64,000 nucleotides of DNA. It comes from Campylobacter sp. LR291e. GTDB lineage: Bacteria > Campylobacterota > Campylobacteria > Campylobacterales > Campylobacteraceae. The stretch spans positions 1 through 64,000 of the forward strand of contig NZ_VJNV01000001.1 of NCBI RefSeq assembly GCF_008633915.1. The letters are read 5' to 3'. Below are positions 53,153 to 63,530 of the stretch, piece by piece. The translations under genes and the position numbers were made by a program. Within the stretch, counting starts at the first letter, position 1. Every line of letters starts with the position of its first letter. Under the pieces are notes generated by a model. It had not been told where the DNA came from, ran no database searches, and saw only the letters and a program-made list of their open reading frames with translations.

Positions 53153-54934
53153 ATGAATTTAGCTTTAAGAAAAACGCAAAGATTAATCTTTTTTTTAAGC
53201 TTAGATATTATTTTATTAAGCCTTTCTATATACTTAGCCTTTGAGTTAAGATTTAGTGGAGAAATAGGGGAGGAATTTTACCCTGGCTTAATAAAGGCAT
53301 GGATTATTTTACTTATCTTAAAGCTTTATTTTTTGTATTTATTTGAAATTTATCGCGTTGCGTGGAGATTTTTTTCACTAAGCGAGGCTAGGAAAATTTT
53401 CTTTGCACTAGCCTTAGCAGAATGTGCTTTTTTAATCATCTTTTATTTTTTTAGTGATTTTTTTAATCCCTTTCCAAGAAGTGTTATAGGCATTGATTTT
53501 GTACTTTCTTATATGTTTATAGGCACCTTGCGTATATCAAAAAGAATGCTAATTGATTTTAAACCATCTCGCTTAAAGGATGAAGAAAAGCCTTGTATAG
53601 TGGTAGGTGCAACCTCAAAGGCGTTGCATTTGTTAAAGGGAGCAAAAGAAGGCTCACTAGGACTTTTTCCTATATGCGTAGTTGATGCTAGAAAAGAATT
53701 AATTGGTACTTATTGTGATAAATTTATAGTACAAGAAAAAAGCGAGATTAAAAATTATGTAGCCCAGGGTGTTAAAACAGCTATAATTGCTTTAAAGCTT
53801 GAACAAGATGATTTAAAAGCCTTGTTCGATGAGTTAATATCTTATGGGATAAGCGATGTTAAGCTTTTTTCTTTTACAAATAATGAGACAAGAAATATAA
53901 GCATAGAAGACTTACTAGCTAGAAAACCAAAGGACTTAGATGATAGTGCTGTAAAGGCATTTTTAAAAGATAAGATTGTTTTAGTAAGTGGGGCAGGTGG
54001 TAGTATAGGCAGTGAGTTATGTAAGCAATGTATTAAATTTGGTGTTAAAAAGCTTATAATGCTTGACCATAGTGAATATAATTTATATAAGATAAATGAA
54101 GATTTAAATAAATTTAAAGATAAAATTGTACCTATTTTGCTTTCTATATTGGATGAAAAGGCAGTTGATGAGCTTTTAAAACAAGAAAGACCTGATTTAA
54201 TACTTCACGCAGCAGCTTATAAACATGTACCACTTTGTGAGCAAAATCCACATTCTGCCGTGCTTAATAATATCTTAGGTACAAAAATTTTAATAGATTT
54301 AGCTAAAAAAAATCAGGTTAAAAAATTTGTAATGATTAGCACAGATAAAGCGGTCAGGCCAACTAGTATTATGGGTTGTTCTAAAAGGGTTTGTGAACTT
54401 TATACCTTAAATTCAACTAGTGAAAATTTTGAAGTAGCCAGTGTTCGCTTTGGAAATGTTTTAGGTTCTAGTGGTAGTGTTATACCTAAATTTAAGGCAC
54501 AAATTGCAGCAAATGAGCCCTTAACCTTAACTCACCCTGATATAGTTCGTTATTTTATGTTAGTTGATGAGGCCGTGCAATTGGTTTTACAAGCTAGTGC
54601 TATTGCTAGGGGTGGTGAGCTTTTCGTGCTTGATATGGGAGAGCCTGTGAAGATTATGGATTTAGCTAAAAAAATGCTTTTATTATCAAATAAAGAGAAT
54701 TTAGAGATTAAAATAACAGGTCTTAGAAAGGGAGAAAAATTATTTGAAGAACTTTTGATAGATGAAGAAGATACAAAAACAAAGTATGAAAGTATTTTTG
54801 TCACAAAAAGTCAAAGCATGGATTTAAATTTTTTAAATGAAAAAATCCAAGAATTATTAAAAAATGAAAATATAATTGATATTTTACAAAGCATAGTACC
54901 TGAATTTAAGCATAATAAAAAAGACGGAAACTAA
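53153..54934 (+). CDS. pglF: UDP-GlcNAc 4,6-dehydratase PglF
   Basis: 593 residues: about four N-terminal membrane helices (to about 120), a first nucleotide-binding domain, then an extended SDR dehydratase (about 275-590) with NAD motif [36 protein letters not shown], catalytic [19 protein letters not shown] (Asp-Lys in place of Tyr-x3-Lys, as in this class) and [17 protein letters not shown]. Makes UDP-4-keto-6-deoxy-GlcNAc. Last pgl gene here; no pglG follows. Confidence 0.95.
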   Translation: MNLALRKTQRLIFFLSLDIILLSLSIYLAFELRFSGEIGEEFYPGLIKAWIILLILKLYFLYLFEIYRVAWRFFSLSEARKIFFALALAECAFLIIFYFFSDFFNPFPRSVIGIDFVLSYMFIGTLRISKRMLIDFKPSRLKDEEKPCIVVGATSKALHLLKGAKEGSLGLFPICVVDARKELIGTYCDKFIVQEKSEIKNYVAQGVKTAIIALKLEQDDLKALFDELISYGISDVKLFSFTNNETRNISIEDLLARKPKDLDDSAVKAFLKDKIVLVSGAGGSIGSELCKQCIKFGVKKLIMLDHSEYNLYKINEDLNKFKDKIVPILLSILDEKAVDELLKQERPDLILHAAAYKHVPLCEQNPHSAVLNNILGTKILIDLAKKNQVKKFVMISTDKAVRPTSIMGCSKRVCELYTLNSTSENFEVASVRFGNVLGSSGSVIPKFKAQIAANEPLTLTHPDIVRYFMLVDEAVQLVLQASAIARGGELFVLDMGEPVKIMDLAKKMLLLSNKENLEIKITGLRKGEKLFEELLIDEEDTKTKYESIFVTKSQSMDLNFLNEKIQELLKNENIIDILQSIVPEFKHNKKDGN

Positions 54935-54946
54935 CCATTGTTTAAT

Positions 54947-54973
54947 AAAAATTGCTATAATTTTGCAATTTTT
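54947..54973 (+). terminator. Weak hairpin after the pgl locus
   Basis: AAAAATTGC (54947-54955) pairs with GCAATTTTT (54965-54973) around a nine-base loop and runs into Ts. Low GC, but well placed 13 bases past the pglF stop and before the cheY promoter. Confidence 0.5.
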
Positions 54974-55008
54974 TACTATTAATTAAAAAAAAATATAGCT
55001 AAAAATGC

Positions 55009-55014
55009 TATAAT
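55009..55014 (+). promoter_or_regulatory. -10 box for cheY
   Basis: TATAAT 34 bases before the cheY GTG, with AAAAAAAAATATAGC upstream and no clear -35, a good Campylobacter sigma-70 promoter. It probably drives cheY-prmA-ftsH and beyond. Confidence 0.65.
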
Positions 55015-55047
55015 GCGAATTTATAAATTTTTCAAAAAGGATGAATT

Positions 55048-55434
55048 GTGAAATTGCTGGTTGTTGATGATAGTTCTACTATGAGAAGAATTATTAAAAA
55101 TACCTTAACAAGACTAGGGCATAACGATGTTCTTGAGGCAGAGCACGGAGTTGAGGCTTGGGATTTGCTTTCGCAAAATGATGATGTTAAAGTTTTGATA
55201 ACAGATTGGAATATGCCTGAAATGAATGGATTGGAACTAGTCCAAAAGGTTAGGGCAGAGAAAAAATACGAAGATATGCCTATTATTATGGTTACCACAG
55301 AAGGTGGTAAAGCAGAAGTTATTACCGCTTTGAAGGCTGGTGTTAATAACTACATAGTAAAACCTTTTACTCCACAAGTTTTAAAAGAAAAACTTGAAGA
55401 TGTGTTGGGTACAGGAAGTGATGTGGCTGGTTGA
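55048..55434 (+). CDS. cheY: Chemotaxis response regulator CheY
   Basis: 128 residues, GTG start after AAAAAGGATGAATT. Receiver only: acidic VVDDSST (7-8), phosphoacceptor Asp in LITDWNMPEMNG (about 53), Thr in MVTTEGGKAEV, Lys in YIVKPFTPQ. Binds the flagellar motor switch to change rotation. Between pglF and prmA, as in C. jejuni apart from the missing pglG. Confidence 0.97.
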   Translation: MKLLVVDDSSTMRRIIKNTLTRLGHNDVLEAEHGVEAWDLLSQNDDVKVLITDWNMPEMNGLELVQKVRAEKKYEDMPIIMVTTEGGKAEVITALKAGVNNYIVKPFTPQVLKEKLEDVLGTGSDVAG

Positions 55435-55460
55435 GTTGTAATCTTAACTTAAGCGATACT

Positions 55461-56306
55461 ATGAAAAAATCTTATTACGAGTTATTTTTTAAGAGCGATG
55501 AAAATTATAAAGCCTTGTTTATAGACTTGGTCTTTGACCTTGGCATTGAAGCCATAGAAGAAAAAGATAGTGGTATTTATCTTCGCTCAATTTATGATTT
55601 AACAAATATATCAACAGCTCTAAGCGACTTTGCTACTAAACTTTCAAAGTTATACAATAAAGAAATTTTTTTAGAACAAAATATCACAAAAAAAGAAAAT
55701 AAAGACTACATAGAAGAATATAAAAAAAATATTCAACCCATTTTAATAGATAAATTTTATATACATACAAGTTGGCAAAAAGATAAAAAAAATTTGAAAA
55801 ATATCATAATAGACCCAGCCTTAGCCTTTGGTTCAGGGCACCATGAAAGTACTTATTCTTGTTTAAAACTTTTGCAAAAATTTGCAAAAAAAGATATGAA
55901 AGCCTTAGACCTTGGCTGTGGTAGTGGAATTTTAGGCATGGCACTTTGCAAATTAAAAGCCAGTGTTGAATGTTGTGATACCGATGAACTAGCCATTAAA
56001 AGCAGTTTAAAAAATGCAAAATTAAATAAGGTTAAATTTAAAAAAACTTGGTGTGGTTCTATTAATAAAGCAACTCACAAATATGATTTAATAGTAGTTA
56101 ATCTTGTTTTTGATATTATTAATATTTTGCATAAGGATATTAAAAAGCATTTAAAAGATAATGCTATACTTATTTTGTCTGGAATTTTAAAAAAACATGC
56201 TGATTTAGTTAAAGAAAATTTCAAAGACTTAAAATTGTTAGAAAGCCTTGAAATGAATGAATGGCTTAGTTTAGTTTATAAAAATGATAAAAAAGGAATA
56301 AAATGA
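55461..56306 (+). CDS. prmA: Ribosomal protein L11 methyltransferase
   Basis: About 281 residues from ATG 55461 (the frame is open from 55431, overlapping cheY, but the family starts near KKSYYELFF). DPALAFGSGHHESTYSCL and SAM motif I ALDLGCGSGILGMALC are the PrmA signatures; DLIVVNLVFDII corresponds to the NxPPY-like motif (VANI in E. coli). Trimethylates L11. Its stop overlaps the ftsH start. Confidence 0.9.
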   Translation: MKKSYYELFFKSDENYKALFIDLVFDLGIEAIEEKDSGIYLRSIYDLTNISTALSDFATKLSKLYNKEIFLEQNITKKENKDYIEEYKKNIQPILIDKFYIHTSWQKDKKNLKNIIIDPALAFGSGHHESTYSCLKLLQKFAKKDMKALDLGCGSGILGMALCKLKASVECCDTDELAIKSSLKNAKLNKVKFKKTWCGSINKATHKYDLIVVNLVFDIINILHKDIKKHLKDNAILILSGILKKHADLVKENFKDLKLLESLEMNEWLSLVYKNDKKGIK

Positions 56307-58252
56307 ATAATAACAATCCTAATAACCCAAAGGGCAATCCTCAAAATAACAATAATTTTTTTAACAAAAATCCACTTTTGATATTTGGAATTTTTGCTAT
56401 TGTTATGATAGTCCTTTTTAGAGGGTTTTTTGACGGAAGTAGTCCAATAGGCGGTTTAAGTGGTAATGAATCAAGTAAATCTGTGCCTTATTCTGAATTT
56501 AAAAAGCTTGTTGAAAGTGGTCAGATTAATCAAGTTAGCATAGGTCAAACTATGATTAAGGCAGTTTCTAGTTCTACAAATACCATTTATAATGTAAAAA
56601 GGGTTAGCAATGACCCTGAATTAATCTCTTTACTTGAAAGAAAAAATATAGCTTATGGGGCTTTTTCTGAGTCAAATTGGCTAACCGACATGCTTTTTTC
56701 TTGGGTTTTGCCGATTTTTATCTTTTTTGCTATATGGATGTTTTTAGCCTCTCGTATGCAAAAAAATATGGGTAGTTCTATACTTGGAATAGGCAGTTCA
56801 AAAAAGCTTGTAAATTCTGAAAAACCAAAGGTTAAATTTGGCGATGTAGCAGGTGTTGAAGAGGCTAAAGAAGAGGTAAAAGAAATAGTTGATTTTTTAA
56901 AGTACCCAGAAAGATATATCCAGCTTGGGGCTAAAATTCCAAAGGGGCTTTTATTAGTAGGACCTCCAGGAACCGGCAAAACCTTACTTGCAAAGGCAGT
57001 TGCAGGAGAGGCTGATGTGCCATTTTTTAGCGTTTCTGGTTCATCTTTTATAGAAATGTTTGTAGGTGTTGGGGCTAGTCGTGTTAGAGATTTATTTGAA
57101 AATGCTAAAAAAGAAGCCCCGGCCATTGTCTTTATAGATGAGATTGATGCTATAGGAAAAAGTCGTGCAGCAAGTGGAATGATGGGAGGAAACGATGAAA
57201 GAGAACAAACCTTAAATCAACTTTTAGCAGAAATGGATGGTTTTGGTTCTGAAAGTTCTCCTGTCATTGTCCTAGCAGCTACAAATCGCCCTGAAGTACT
57301 TGATGCAGCACTTCTTAGACCGGGTCGTTTTGATAGGCAAGTACTTGTTGATAAGCCTGATTTTAAGGGTAGGTGTGAAATTTTAAAGGTGCATATGAAA
57401 GATGTAAAAATTTCATCAAAGGTTAAGGTTGAAGATGTAGCAAGACTTACTGCAGGTTTAGCAGGTGCTGATTTAGCAAATATTATAAACGAGGCAGCCC
57501 TTTTAGCAGGTAGAGATTCTAAAAAATATGTAGAGCAAAAAGACCTTGTAGAAGCGGTAGAAAGGGCGATTGCAGGACTTGAAAAAAAATCTCGTCGCAT
57601 AAATGATAAGGAGAAAAAAATAGTTACCTATCATGAATGTGGACATGCCTTGATTGCCGAAACTACAAAGGGAGCAAAAAGAGTTAGCAAGGTTTCAGTT
57701 ATACCTAGAGGACTTGCAGCCTTAGGTTATACCTTAAATACCCCAGAAGAAAATAAATTTTTAATGCAAAAGCATGAATTAATAGCAGAAGTTGACGTAC
57801 TTTTAGGGGGCAGGGCTGCAGAAGAAGTTTTTATAGGAGAAATTTCAACAGGGGCTAGTAATGACTTAGAAAGGGCGACAGATATCATTAAGGCCATGAT
57901 TTCTATGTATGGAATGAGTGAGATTGCCGGTTTAATGGTCCTTGAAAAGCAAAGAAATACCTTTTTAACAGGTGGACAAACCATTAAGGATTATTCTGAA
58001 AAAATGTCTGAAAGCCTTGATGATTATGTTAAAAAAACTTTGGATGATAGATATAAGGATGTTAAAGATACTTTAAATTCTTATAAGGGTGCTATTGAAA
58101 CTATGGTTGCTACACTTTATGAAGAAGAAACCATTGAAGGCGTGAAAGTTAGAGAGATTATTAAAGATTATGAAGAAGAAAATAATATGCCTACTCGCTT
58201 GCAAGAAGTAGAAAATAAAGATTTAAATTTACAAGAAGGCCAAGAAAGCTAA
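56303..58252 (+). CDS. ftsH: ATP-dependent zinc metalloprotease FtsH
   Basis: 649 residues. Asn-rich N-terminus, two membrane helices (about 24-42 and 133-152), AAA domain with Walker A GPPGTGKT, Walker [35 protein letters not shown], then the zinc site [10 protein letters not shown] and a distal Asp region ([12 protein letters not shown]). Degrades misfolded membrane proteins and short-lived regulators. Essential in most bacteria. One base shared with the following gene start. Confidence 0.98.
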   Translation: MNNNNPNNPKGNPQNNNNFFNKNPLLIFGIFAIVMIVLFRGFFDGSSPIGGLSGNESSKSVPYSEFKKLVESGQINQVSIGQTMIKAVSSSTNTIYNVKRVSNDPELISLLERKNIAYGAFSESNWLTDMLFSWVLPIFIFFAIWMFLASRMQKNMGSSILGIGSSKKLVNSEKPKVKFGDVAGVEEAKEEVKEIVDFLKYPERYIQLGAKIPKGLLLVGPPGTGKTLLAKAVAGEADVPFFSVSGSSFIEMFVGVGASRVRDLFENAKKEAPAIVFIDEIDAIGKSRAASGMMGGNDEREQTLNQLLAEMDGFGSESSPVIVLAATNRPEVLDAALLRPGRFDRQVLVDKPDFKGRCEILKVHMKDVKISSKVKVEDVARLTAGLAGADLANIINEAALLAGRDSKKYVEQKDLVEAVERAIAGLEKKSRRINDKEKKIVTYHECGHALIAETTKGAKRVSKVSVIPRGLAALGYTLNTPEENKFLMQKHELIAEVDVLLGGRAAEEVFIGEISTGASNDLERATDIIKAMISMYGMSEIAGLMVLEKQRNTFLTGGQTIKDYSEKMSESLDDYVKKTLDDRYKDVKDTLNSYKGAIETMVATLYEEETIEGVKVREIIKDYEEENNMPTRLQEVENKDLNLQEGQES

Positions 58253-58866
58253 TGAAAGCTTTTATCGCAAAAGAAGGCTATATAAGTTTAGCAGTAGTTT
58301 TAATCTTACTACTTTTATGCTGGATATTTTATAGCTTTTCTTTTTTGCTTGCCTTTTTGTTTATAGTGTTTTTAATCTTATTTAGAACACCAAGCATTAA
58401 TCTAGCTTGTGTTGATAAAAAGGCTATTTTAGTACCCATTGATGGCAGAGTAGTTACCCTTAATACAAGTTTTTGCGATGACTTAGGAGAATGCATAGAA
58501 CTTAGCATTAAAAATGCCTTGTATGATAGGGGTTCTCTTTACTCACCTTGCAATATGTACATTAAAAATATAAGCATAAAACATGGCTTAAATTTATGCT
58601 CTAATTTTAAACTAGCAGATAAATTAAACGAAAGAATTCATATCTTAGCTAAGTCAAATGATTATAAAATAGGCTTTTTGATAAGGGCAAATGCACTTGA
58701 TAGAAGATTAAAACTTGATAATATAAGTGATACCTTACTTAGTGGACAAAGACTTTCTTTTTTATTAAATGCTAATGTGAGCTTGTTTTTACCATTAAAT
58801 ACGCGTTTGTATGTTGGCCTGGGCGATGAGATTAAGGCAGGGTCTTTGCTTGGATATTTTGAATAG
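58252..58866 (+). CDS. Phosphatidylserine decarboxylase-like membrane protein lacking the pyruvoyl motif
   Basis: 204 residues. Starts like short-type Psd (FIAKEGYISL, two N-terminal helices about 10-45, FRTPSI), keeps PIDGRVVTL, SPCNMYIKN, KLADKLNERIHI and GDEIKAGSLLGYFE. The serine of the autocleavage motif, normally a GS/LGST near IxFGSRVDxxLP, is replaced by LLNANVSLFLPL, and the usual His of MSPxDVH is missing. Without the pyruvoyl serine it should not decarboxylate phosphatidylserine. It lies between ftsH and pssA, as in C. jejuni (Cj1115c by position), so it may be a conserved non-catalytic relative. Confidence 0.7.
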   Translation: MKAFIAKEGYISLAVVLILLLLCWIFYSFSFLLAFLFIVFLILFRTPSINLACVDKKAILVPIDGRVVTLNTSFCDDLGECIELSIKNALYDRGSLYSPCNMYIKNISIKHGLNLCSNFKLADKLNERIHILAKSNDYKIGFLIRANALDRRLKLDNISDTLLSGQRLSFLLNANVSLFLPLNTRLYVGLGDEIKAGSLLGYFE

Positions 58867-58875
58867 GGTTTAAAA

Positions 58876-59592
58876 ATGAAAAAATTACAACTTATTTATA
58901 TTTTACCAAATTTATTTACAGCAGCCTCCGCTTTTTTAGGCGTTATTTCAATCATATCTTCTTTGCAAGGTAATTACCAAAAGGCCCTGCTTTATATTAT
59001 CTTATCTTTGATTTGTGATGGACTTGATGGTAGGATAGCAAGACTTACAAATTCTACTTCTAAATTTGGGGTTGAATTTGACTCCTTGGCTGATTTAGTA
59101 GCCTTTGGCGTAGCTCCTGCGATTTTTTTCTATGTTAGTATAGGCATTAATTTTGGTAGGTTTGGGGCATTAATTACTGCTTTTTTTGTAATCTTTGGGG
59201 CCATTCGCTTAGCAAGATTTAATGTTACAACAGGTACTTATGAACCTTCTATTTTTATAGGGCTACCAATCCCTACAGCTGCCATTGTAAGTGCTATTTA
59301 TACCTATGCTTATGTGAGTTATGATTTTTTAAGAGATTATGATACCATCTTTTTAATCTTACAAGCCTTGCTTAGTTTTTTAATGGTAAGCAATATTCGC
59401 TATCCTAGCTTTAAAAAGATAGATTTTAGTCGTTCAAGTGTTTTAAAAGTCCTTGTTTGCTTAATAATTTCTTTTTCAATACTTTATCTTTATCCACTTG
59501 AAAGCGTTGTAATAGTAGTTAGTGTTTATGTACTTTATGGTCTACTTCGTGCTATTTATATGCTTTGTAATGCTAAATTTAAAAAGCAGTAG
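58876..59592 (+). CDS. pssA: CDP-diacylglycerol-serine O-phosphatidyltransferase
   Basis: 238 residues, about eight helices. CDP-alcohol signature DGLDGRIARLTNSTSKFG then VEFDSLADLVAFG, complete. Makes phosphatidylserine from CDP-DAG and serine, the precursor of phosphatidylethanolamine. LIYILPNLFTAASAFLG is the typical N-terminus. Nine bases after the Psd-like gene. Confidence 0.94.
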   Translation: MKKLQLIYILPNLFTAASAFLGVISIISSLQGNYQKALLYIILSLICDGLDGRIARLTNSTSKFGVEFDSLADLVAFGVAPAIFFYVSIGINFGRFGALITAFFVIFGAIRLARFNVTTGTYEPSIFIGLPIPTAAIVSAIYTYAYVSYDFLRDYDTIFLILQALLSFLMVSNIRYPSFKKIDFSRSSVLKVLVCLIISFSILYLYPLESVVIVVSVYVLYGLLRAIYMLCNAKFKKQ

Positions 59593-59672
59593 ATTTTCTT
59601 AAAAGGCTTTTTAGTAAAATTTTGTAATAATATTTTTTGATTTCTTAAAAGTAGTAAAAATAAGGAAATTTA

Positions 59673-60623
59673 GTGAATATAGGAAGTTTATTTGCAGGAA
59701 TTGGTGGTATAGAAATTGGCTTTAAAAAGTGTGGTTTTGATACGGCTTGGGCGATAGAGATTGATTCAAAAGCTTGCGAAACTTACGCCTTAAATTATAA
59801 AAATAAAATTATCAATAATGATTTAAGCAAAGTTAATTTAAACGAGCTTGAAAATATTGACATCTTAACCGCTGGATTTCCTTGTCAAGCCTTCAGCATT
59901 GCTGGCTATCAAAAAGGATTCAAAGATGAGCGCGGAAATGTATTTTTTGAAATAATAAGATATTTGAAGCATTTTAAGCCACAAATTATTTTTTTAGAAA
60001 ATGTTAAAAATTTAATTAATCACGATAAGAAAAACACTTTTAAAATCATTAAAAGCGAGCTTGAAAATTTAGGTTATCATTTAAAATATAAAGTCTTAAA
60101 TACTGCTGAATATGGCAATATTCCACAAAATAGAGAACGAATTTATATAATTGGATTTTTAGATTTTGCAAAGTATGAAAAATTTTGTTTTCCACAAAAA
60201 GTGCCCTTAAAAAGAAAAATTACAGATTTTATAGATAAACGCGTAAATGATGAGTTTTATTATACTAAAAGTAAGTATTATCCAAAACTAAAAGCTGAGA
60301 TGAAAAATCCTCATACGCTCTATCAATGGCGAAGGCATTATGTAAGAGAAAATAAATCTAATCTTTGTCCAACACTAACTGCAAATATGGGAACAGGCGG
60401 GCATAATGTGCCTTTGATAATTGATAGCGTAGATATTAGAAAATTAACTCCAAGAGAATGTGCGAGGTTTCAAGGTTTTAGTGAGAGTTTTCGCTTTCCG
60501 CCTCATTTAGCTAAATCAACGATTTATAAACAAATTGGTAATAGTGTTTCAATTAGCGTTATAGAAGCGATTGCAAGAGAAATTAAAAAAGTTGTAAAAG
60601 ATGACATTAGAGCAGTTTGTTAG
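59673..60623 (+). CDS. DNA (cytosine-5-)-methyltransferase, orphaned
   Basis: 316 residues, GTG start after AAGGAAATTTA. C5-methylase motifs in order: I SLFAGIGGIEIGF, IV LTAGFPCQAFSIAG (catalytic Cys), VI IIFLENVKNL, VIII NIPQNRERIYIIGF, a short target-recognition region, IX RKLTPRECARFQGF, X YKQIGNSVSISVIEAI. All intact. The target cannot be read from sequence. The partner endonuclease gene begins inside its 3' end and is broken, so this acts as a solitary methylase, and may affect gene expression. Confidence 0.94.
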   Translation: MNIGSLFAGIGGIEIGFKKCGFDTAWAIEIDSKACETYALNYKNKIINNDLSKVNLNELENIDILTAGFPCQAFSIAGYQKGFKDERGNVFFEIIRYLKHFKPQIIFLENVKNLINHDKKNTFKIIKSELENLGYHLKYKVLNTAEYGNIPQNRERIYIIGFLDFAKYEKFCFPQKVPLKRKITDFIDKRVNDEFYYTKSKYYPKLKAEMKNPHTLYQWRRHYVRENKSNLCPTLTANMGTGGHNVPLIIDSVDIRKLTPRECARFQGFSESFRFPPHLAKSTIYKQIGNSVSISVIEAIAREIKKVVKDDIRAVC

Positions 60624-61509
60624 GGAAAATATTGTCAAAATAAACGATAAATTCAAAGATAGCTTAGTGCATAGTGATTTTAATGAAATTCAAGTGAAAG
60701 AATATTTAAAAAATTGCTTTATTGAAAAAATAAATTCAAAGGATTTTAAAAATACTCTTTTAGAAAAATTTGCTAATATGGAATATAAAAAAAGTAAAAT
60801 CGTAGAAATTGCCAATGAAGAAATTCTTTATAAGGCAGATTTATAAAATTTTTTAGAAATAAGTATTTTTTTAGAACTTTGGCATTTAATTGACTTTGAA
60901 AAATTAAAACAAGTAAATCTTGATTTTATTCAAAATGTCTTAGCAAAAGATAAATTTAAATTTATAGAAAATAAGCTTGAAAAAATTTTAGAAAAAGCTT
61001 TGTATTTAGCTTCTATCGATGGCTTTTCTACAAATTTGTTGCATATAAATTCTGGAGTAATGACTGCTAATGCTGGTGATAGTGCCCAATTTCTTTTTTT
61101 TGGCAAGGGCGATTTTGGCTGGATTCAATGCCTCAAATGTAGATGTTAGAAGTAGCAGGTATGACGGATAGTAGATTTTGAAAACACGCTTTTACGCATT
61201 CAAGTAAGGGGAATTTCAACAGGAAATATCATAAGTTTTAAGGATAGAGACAGAGGTGGTCAAGGAATAGATTATACTCACGAAAGAAATCGTGGAAAAA
61301 GGATTACACAAAAAGATTGTGATATTTATGTGGCTGTGGATAAACAAGTGGGATTTTGTTATATTATTCCAATGACTTACGCAGACAAATTAAGCGATGA
61401 AGAATGTAAGAAAGTTAAGCTAAAAGATGTCCAAATGTATAAAGAAAATTGGGATATTATCAAGGAAGTAGCTAAAATTAAAGTCGATAAAAAAGGTATT
61501 TTTGCGTAA
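60601..61509 (+). pseudogene. Decayed type II restriction endonuclease
   Basis: ATG at 60601 overlaps the methylase by 23 bases. The first 81 codons (TLEQFVRENIVKINDKFKDS) stop at TAA 60844-60846; in-frame text resumes (LELWHLIDFEKLKQVNLDFI, KALYLASIDGFSTNLLHINS). A frame change occurs between about 61120 and 61180, then RIQVRGISTGNIISFKDRDR, GGQGIDYTHERNRGKRITQK and DCDIYVAVDKQVGFCYIIPM up to TAA at 61507-61509. The QVRGIS...G..CDIYVAV text resembles PD-(D/E)xK-type REases. Position just behind a C5 methylase supports a cognate endonuclease. Confidence 0.75.
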
Positions 61510-61544
61510 AGTTGTTTAGTATTATATGTTTTTATCTTTTAAAT

Positions 61545-62786
61545 TTATTTTCGTATCTTATTTAGGTTATTAAAATAAAATAAATTCATTTCATCCTTAT
61601 ACTCATAAGTAAGCTTCATGCCATGTGTTTCTAGTATGGTGCTTACTATGTAAAGACCAAGGCCAAAGCTATCTTTTTGTTTTGAACCTTGCGTAAAGGC
61701 TTGAGTGTAGTATTCAAGGGAGTTGTTTAGTTTATTGCCCTTGTTTTTAAAGCAAATAAAATCACTTTTTATATAAATTTGTAAGAATTTATCTTGAGAA
61801 TATTTTATGGCATTGTCTATCATATTTTTAATAGCTGTTGTAAAGAGTTTAAAATCAACATTTACAAAAAAACTTTCATTCATAAAAATTTGGACATTGC
61901 TTTCATCAATCATAGCAATTTCTTTTGACTCATCTAAGATATCTAAAATATTGTATTTTTTACGATTGATAAAGGTAGCCCCTGAGGTGATTTGTTCAAT
62001 GGCAGCAAATTCATTTATTAAAATTTCAAGTCTATTAAAAATATTTGCAAGTCTTTCTTTATATTTTGTATCTTCAAGCATTTCAAGGGTGATAAGCCCC
62101 TTAGTGATAGGCGTTTTAAGTTCGTGCATCATATTTCTTATAAAAAAATGCCTAGATTGATTTAGTTTTTCTATCTGTCTAGTAGCTTGATAAAAGGCAT
62201 CGCCAACCTGTGAAATTTCATCAAAGCCCGTGCTTATGTTTTTTATCTCATTTAATTTGCCCTGTGCGAATTTGTCAATTTGTATCTTTAAGGTCCTTAA
62301 AGGCTTGATTTTTTTCAAAACAAAGGCATAAAGTAAGATAATTATACAAATAACAACCACTGAGATTATCTTAAAAACCACATATCTATAACCTTGATAA
62401 TCCTCGTCCTTATAAAGATGTACTACGCCATTATATATGATATTCAAATAAACACTTTGCTTATAAGATATGATTTGAACTATGCCATTATCTACTTTAT
62501 CGGTATATAAAACCTCTCCTAAACGAAAAACCTCTCTTATTTCTTTTGGTATGTTAATCTTTTTTAAAGAATCATAATTTTTAGTTCTTTCTTTTAATTG
62601 ATTTTCATCAATCAAGCCTTTTAAGTGCCAAATTCTAACATTTGCAATTAAGCTATATTTGTTATTTAATTCATTTGTATAATTTTGCTGGTCGTATTTT
62701 ATAAGCCATAAAAAGGCTAAAACAACACTCACCCCTGTTAAGATAAAAACAAAGGTGATTATATAAAAGATTGACGAGCGATTCAT
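61545..62786 (-). CDS. cprS: Sensor histidine kinase CprS
   Basis: 413 residues. Helices at about 8-29 and 133-155, periplasmic sensor between, HAMP-like region (PLRTLKIQIDKFAQGKLNEI), phosphoacceptor His in [19 protein letters not shown] box NMIDNAIKYSQ, G box SFGLGLYIVSTI. In C. jejuni CprRS (htrA-cprR-cprS order) controls envelope properties, biofilm and stress traits. Overlaps cprR by 4 bases. Similar layout to RacS, with which it shares the HELKTP-xxKG-region text. Confidence 0.9.
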   Translation of the reverse strand: MNRSSIFYIITFVFILTGVSVVLAFLWLIKYDQQNYTNELNNKYSLIANVRIWHLKGLIDENQLKERTKNYDSLKKINIPKEIREVFRLGEVLYTDKVDNGIVQIISYKQSVYLNIIYNGVVHLYKDEDYQGYRYVVFKIISVVVICIIILLYAFVLKKIKPLRTLKIQIDKFAQGKLNEIKNISTGFDEISQVGDAFYQATRQIEKLNQSRHFFIRNMMHELKTPITKGLITLEMLEDTKYKERLANIFNRLEILINEFAAIEQITSGATFINRKKYNILDILDESKEIAMIDESNVQIFMNESFFVNVDFKLFTTAIKNMIDNAIKYSQDKFLQIYIKSDFICFKNKGNKLNNSLEYYTQAFTQGSKQKDSFGLGLYIVSTILETHGMKLTYEYKDEMNLFYFNNLNKIRK

Positions 62787-63457
62787 TGAGTAAGTTTGTA
62801 GCCTATACCACGTATAGAATGGATATATTTTGGTGTTTTTGGGTCATCTCCCATTTTTTGACGAATTCTACTTATTATAACATCTATGCTTTTATTTGAA
62901 CTATCTTCTCCAATTGATGAACAATTATAAACTAATTCTTCCCTGCTTACAACTCCACCTTCTTTTTTGATTAAATAGCTTAAAATATCAAATTCAGCAT
63001 TTGTTAATACCAATTCTTGCCCTTTCATAGTGATAATATGTTTATATTGGTCGTATATTAAGTCTTTTATACTTTTTTCAATGGCTGATTTTGTATTATA
63101 AATTCTTCTTAAATGACTTTTAATCCTAGCTTGTAATTCTTTTGGATTATAAGGCTTTGGTAGATAATCATCAGCACCAAGCTCAAGGGCATTTACCTTA
63201 TCGCTTATATCATGCCTTGCACTTGATATAATAATAGGGGTATCGTATTTTTTACGAATTTCTTCACAAACTTCAAGTCCATCAAGTCCAGGCAAGGATA
63301 AATCTAATATTATTAATTGATATTCTTTTAAGGCAAGTTTAGAAAGGCCTATGTATGGTTCATGTGCTATATCAACTTTCATATCAAATTTTTCTAAGTA
63401 CTCTGCTATAATCTCTGCTAATTCTAAATCATCTTCTATCATAAGGATATTTGTCAT
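62783..63457 (-). CDS. cprR: Response regulator CprR
   Basis: 224 residues, OmpR/PhoB type. Acidic pair MIEDD, phosphoacceptor Asp about 52 (LDLSLPGLDG), K in LPKPYNPKE, winged helix with SREELVYNC and VIISRIRQKMGDD. Essential in C. jejuni as I recall. Separated from htrA by a hairpin terminator and a short leader with AAAGGAATTTTAAC before the ATG. Confidence 0.92.
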   Translation of the reverse strand: MTNILMIEDDLELAEIIAEYLEKFDMKVDIAHEPYIGLSKLALKEYQLIILDLSLPGLDGLEVCEEIRKKYDTPIIISSARHDISDKVNALELGADDYLPKPYNPKELQARIKSHLRRIYNTKSAIEKSIKDLIYDQYKHIITMKGQELVLTNAEFDILSYLIKKEGGVVSREELVYNCSSIGEDSSNKSIDVIISRIRQKMGDDPKTPKYIHSIRGIGYKLTQ

Positions 63458-63503
63458 GTTAAAATTCCTTTAAAAAAATTTTATAAATTTTAAACTAAAA
63501 TCT

Positions 63504-63530
63504 AAAATGAAAGGATAATCCTTTCATTTT
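63504..63530 (-). terminator. htrA terminator
   Basis: AAAATGAAAGGAT pairs perfectly with ATCCTTTCATTTT around one base; it covers the last bases of htrA. On the - strand it is followed by AGATTTTAG. It separates htrA from cprR, though read-through is possible. Confidence 0.75.
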
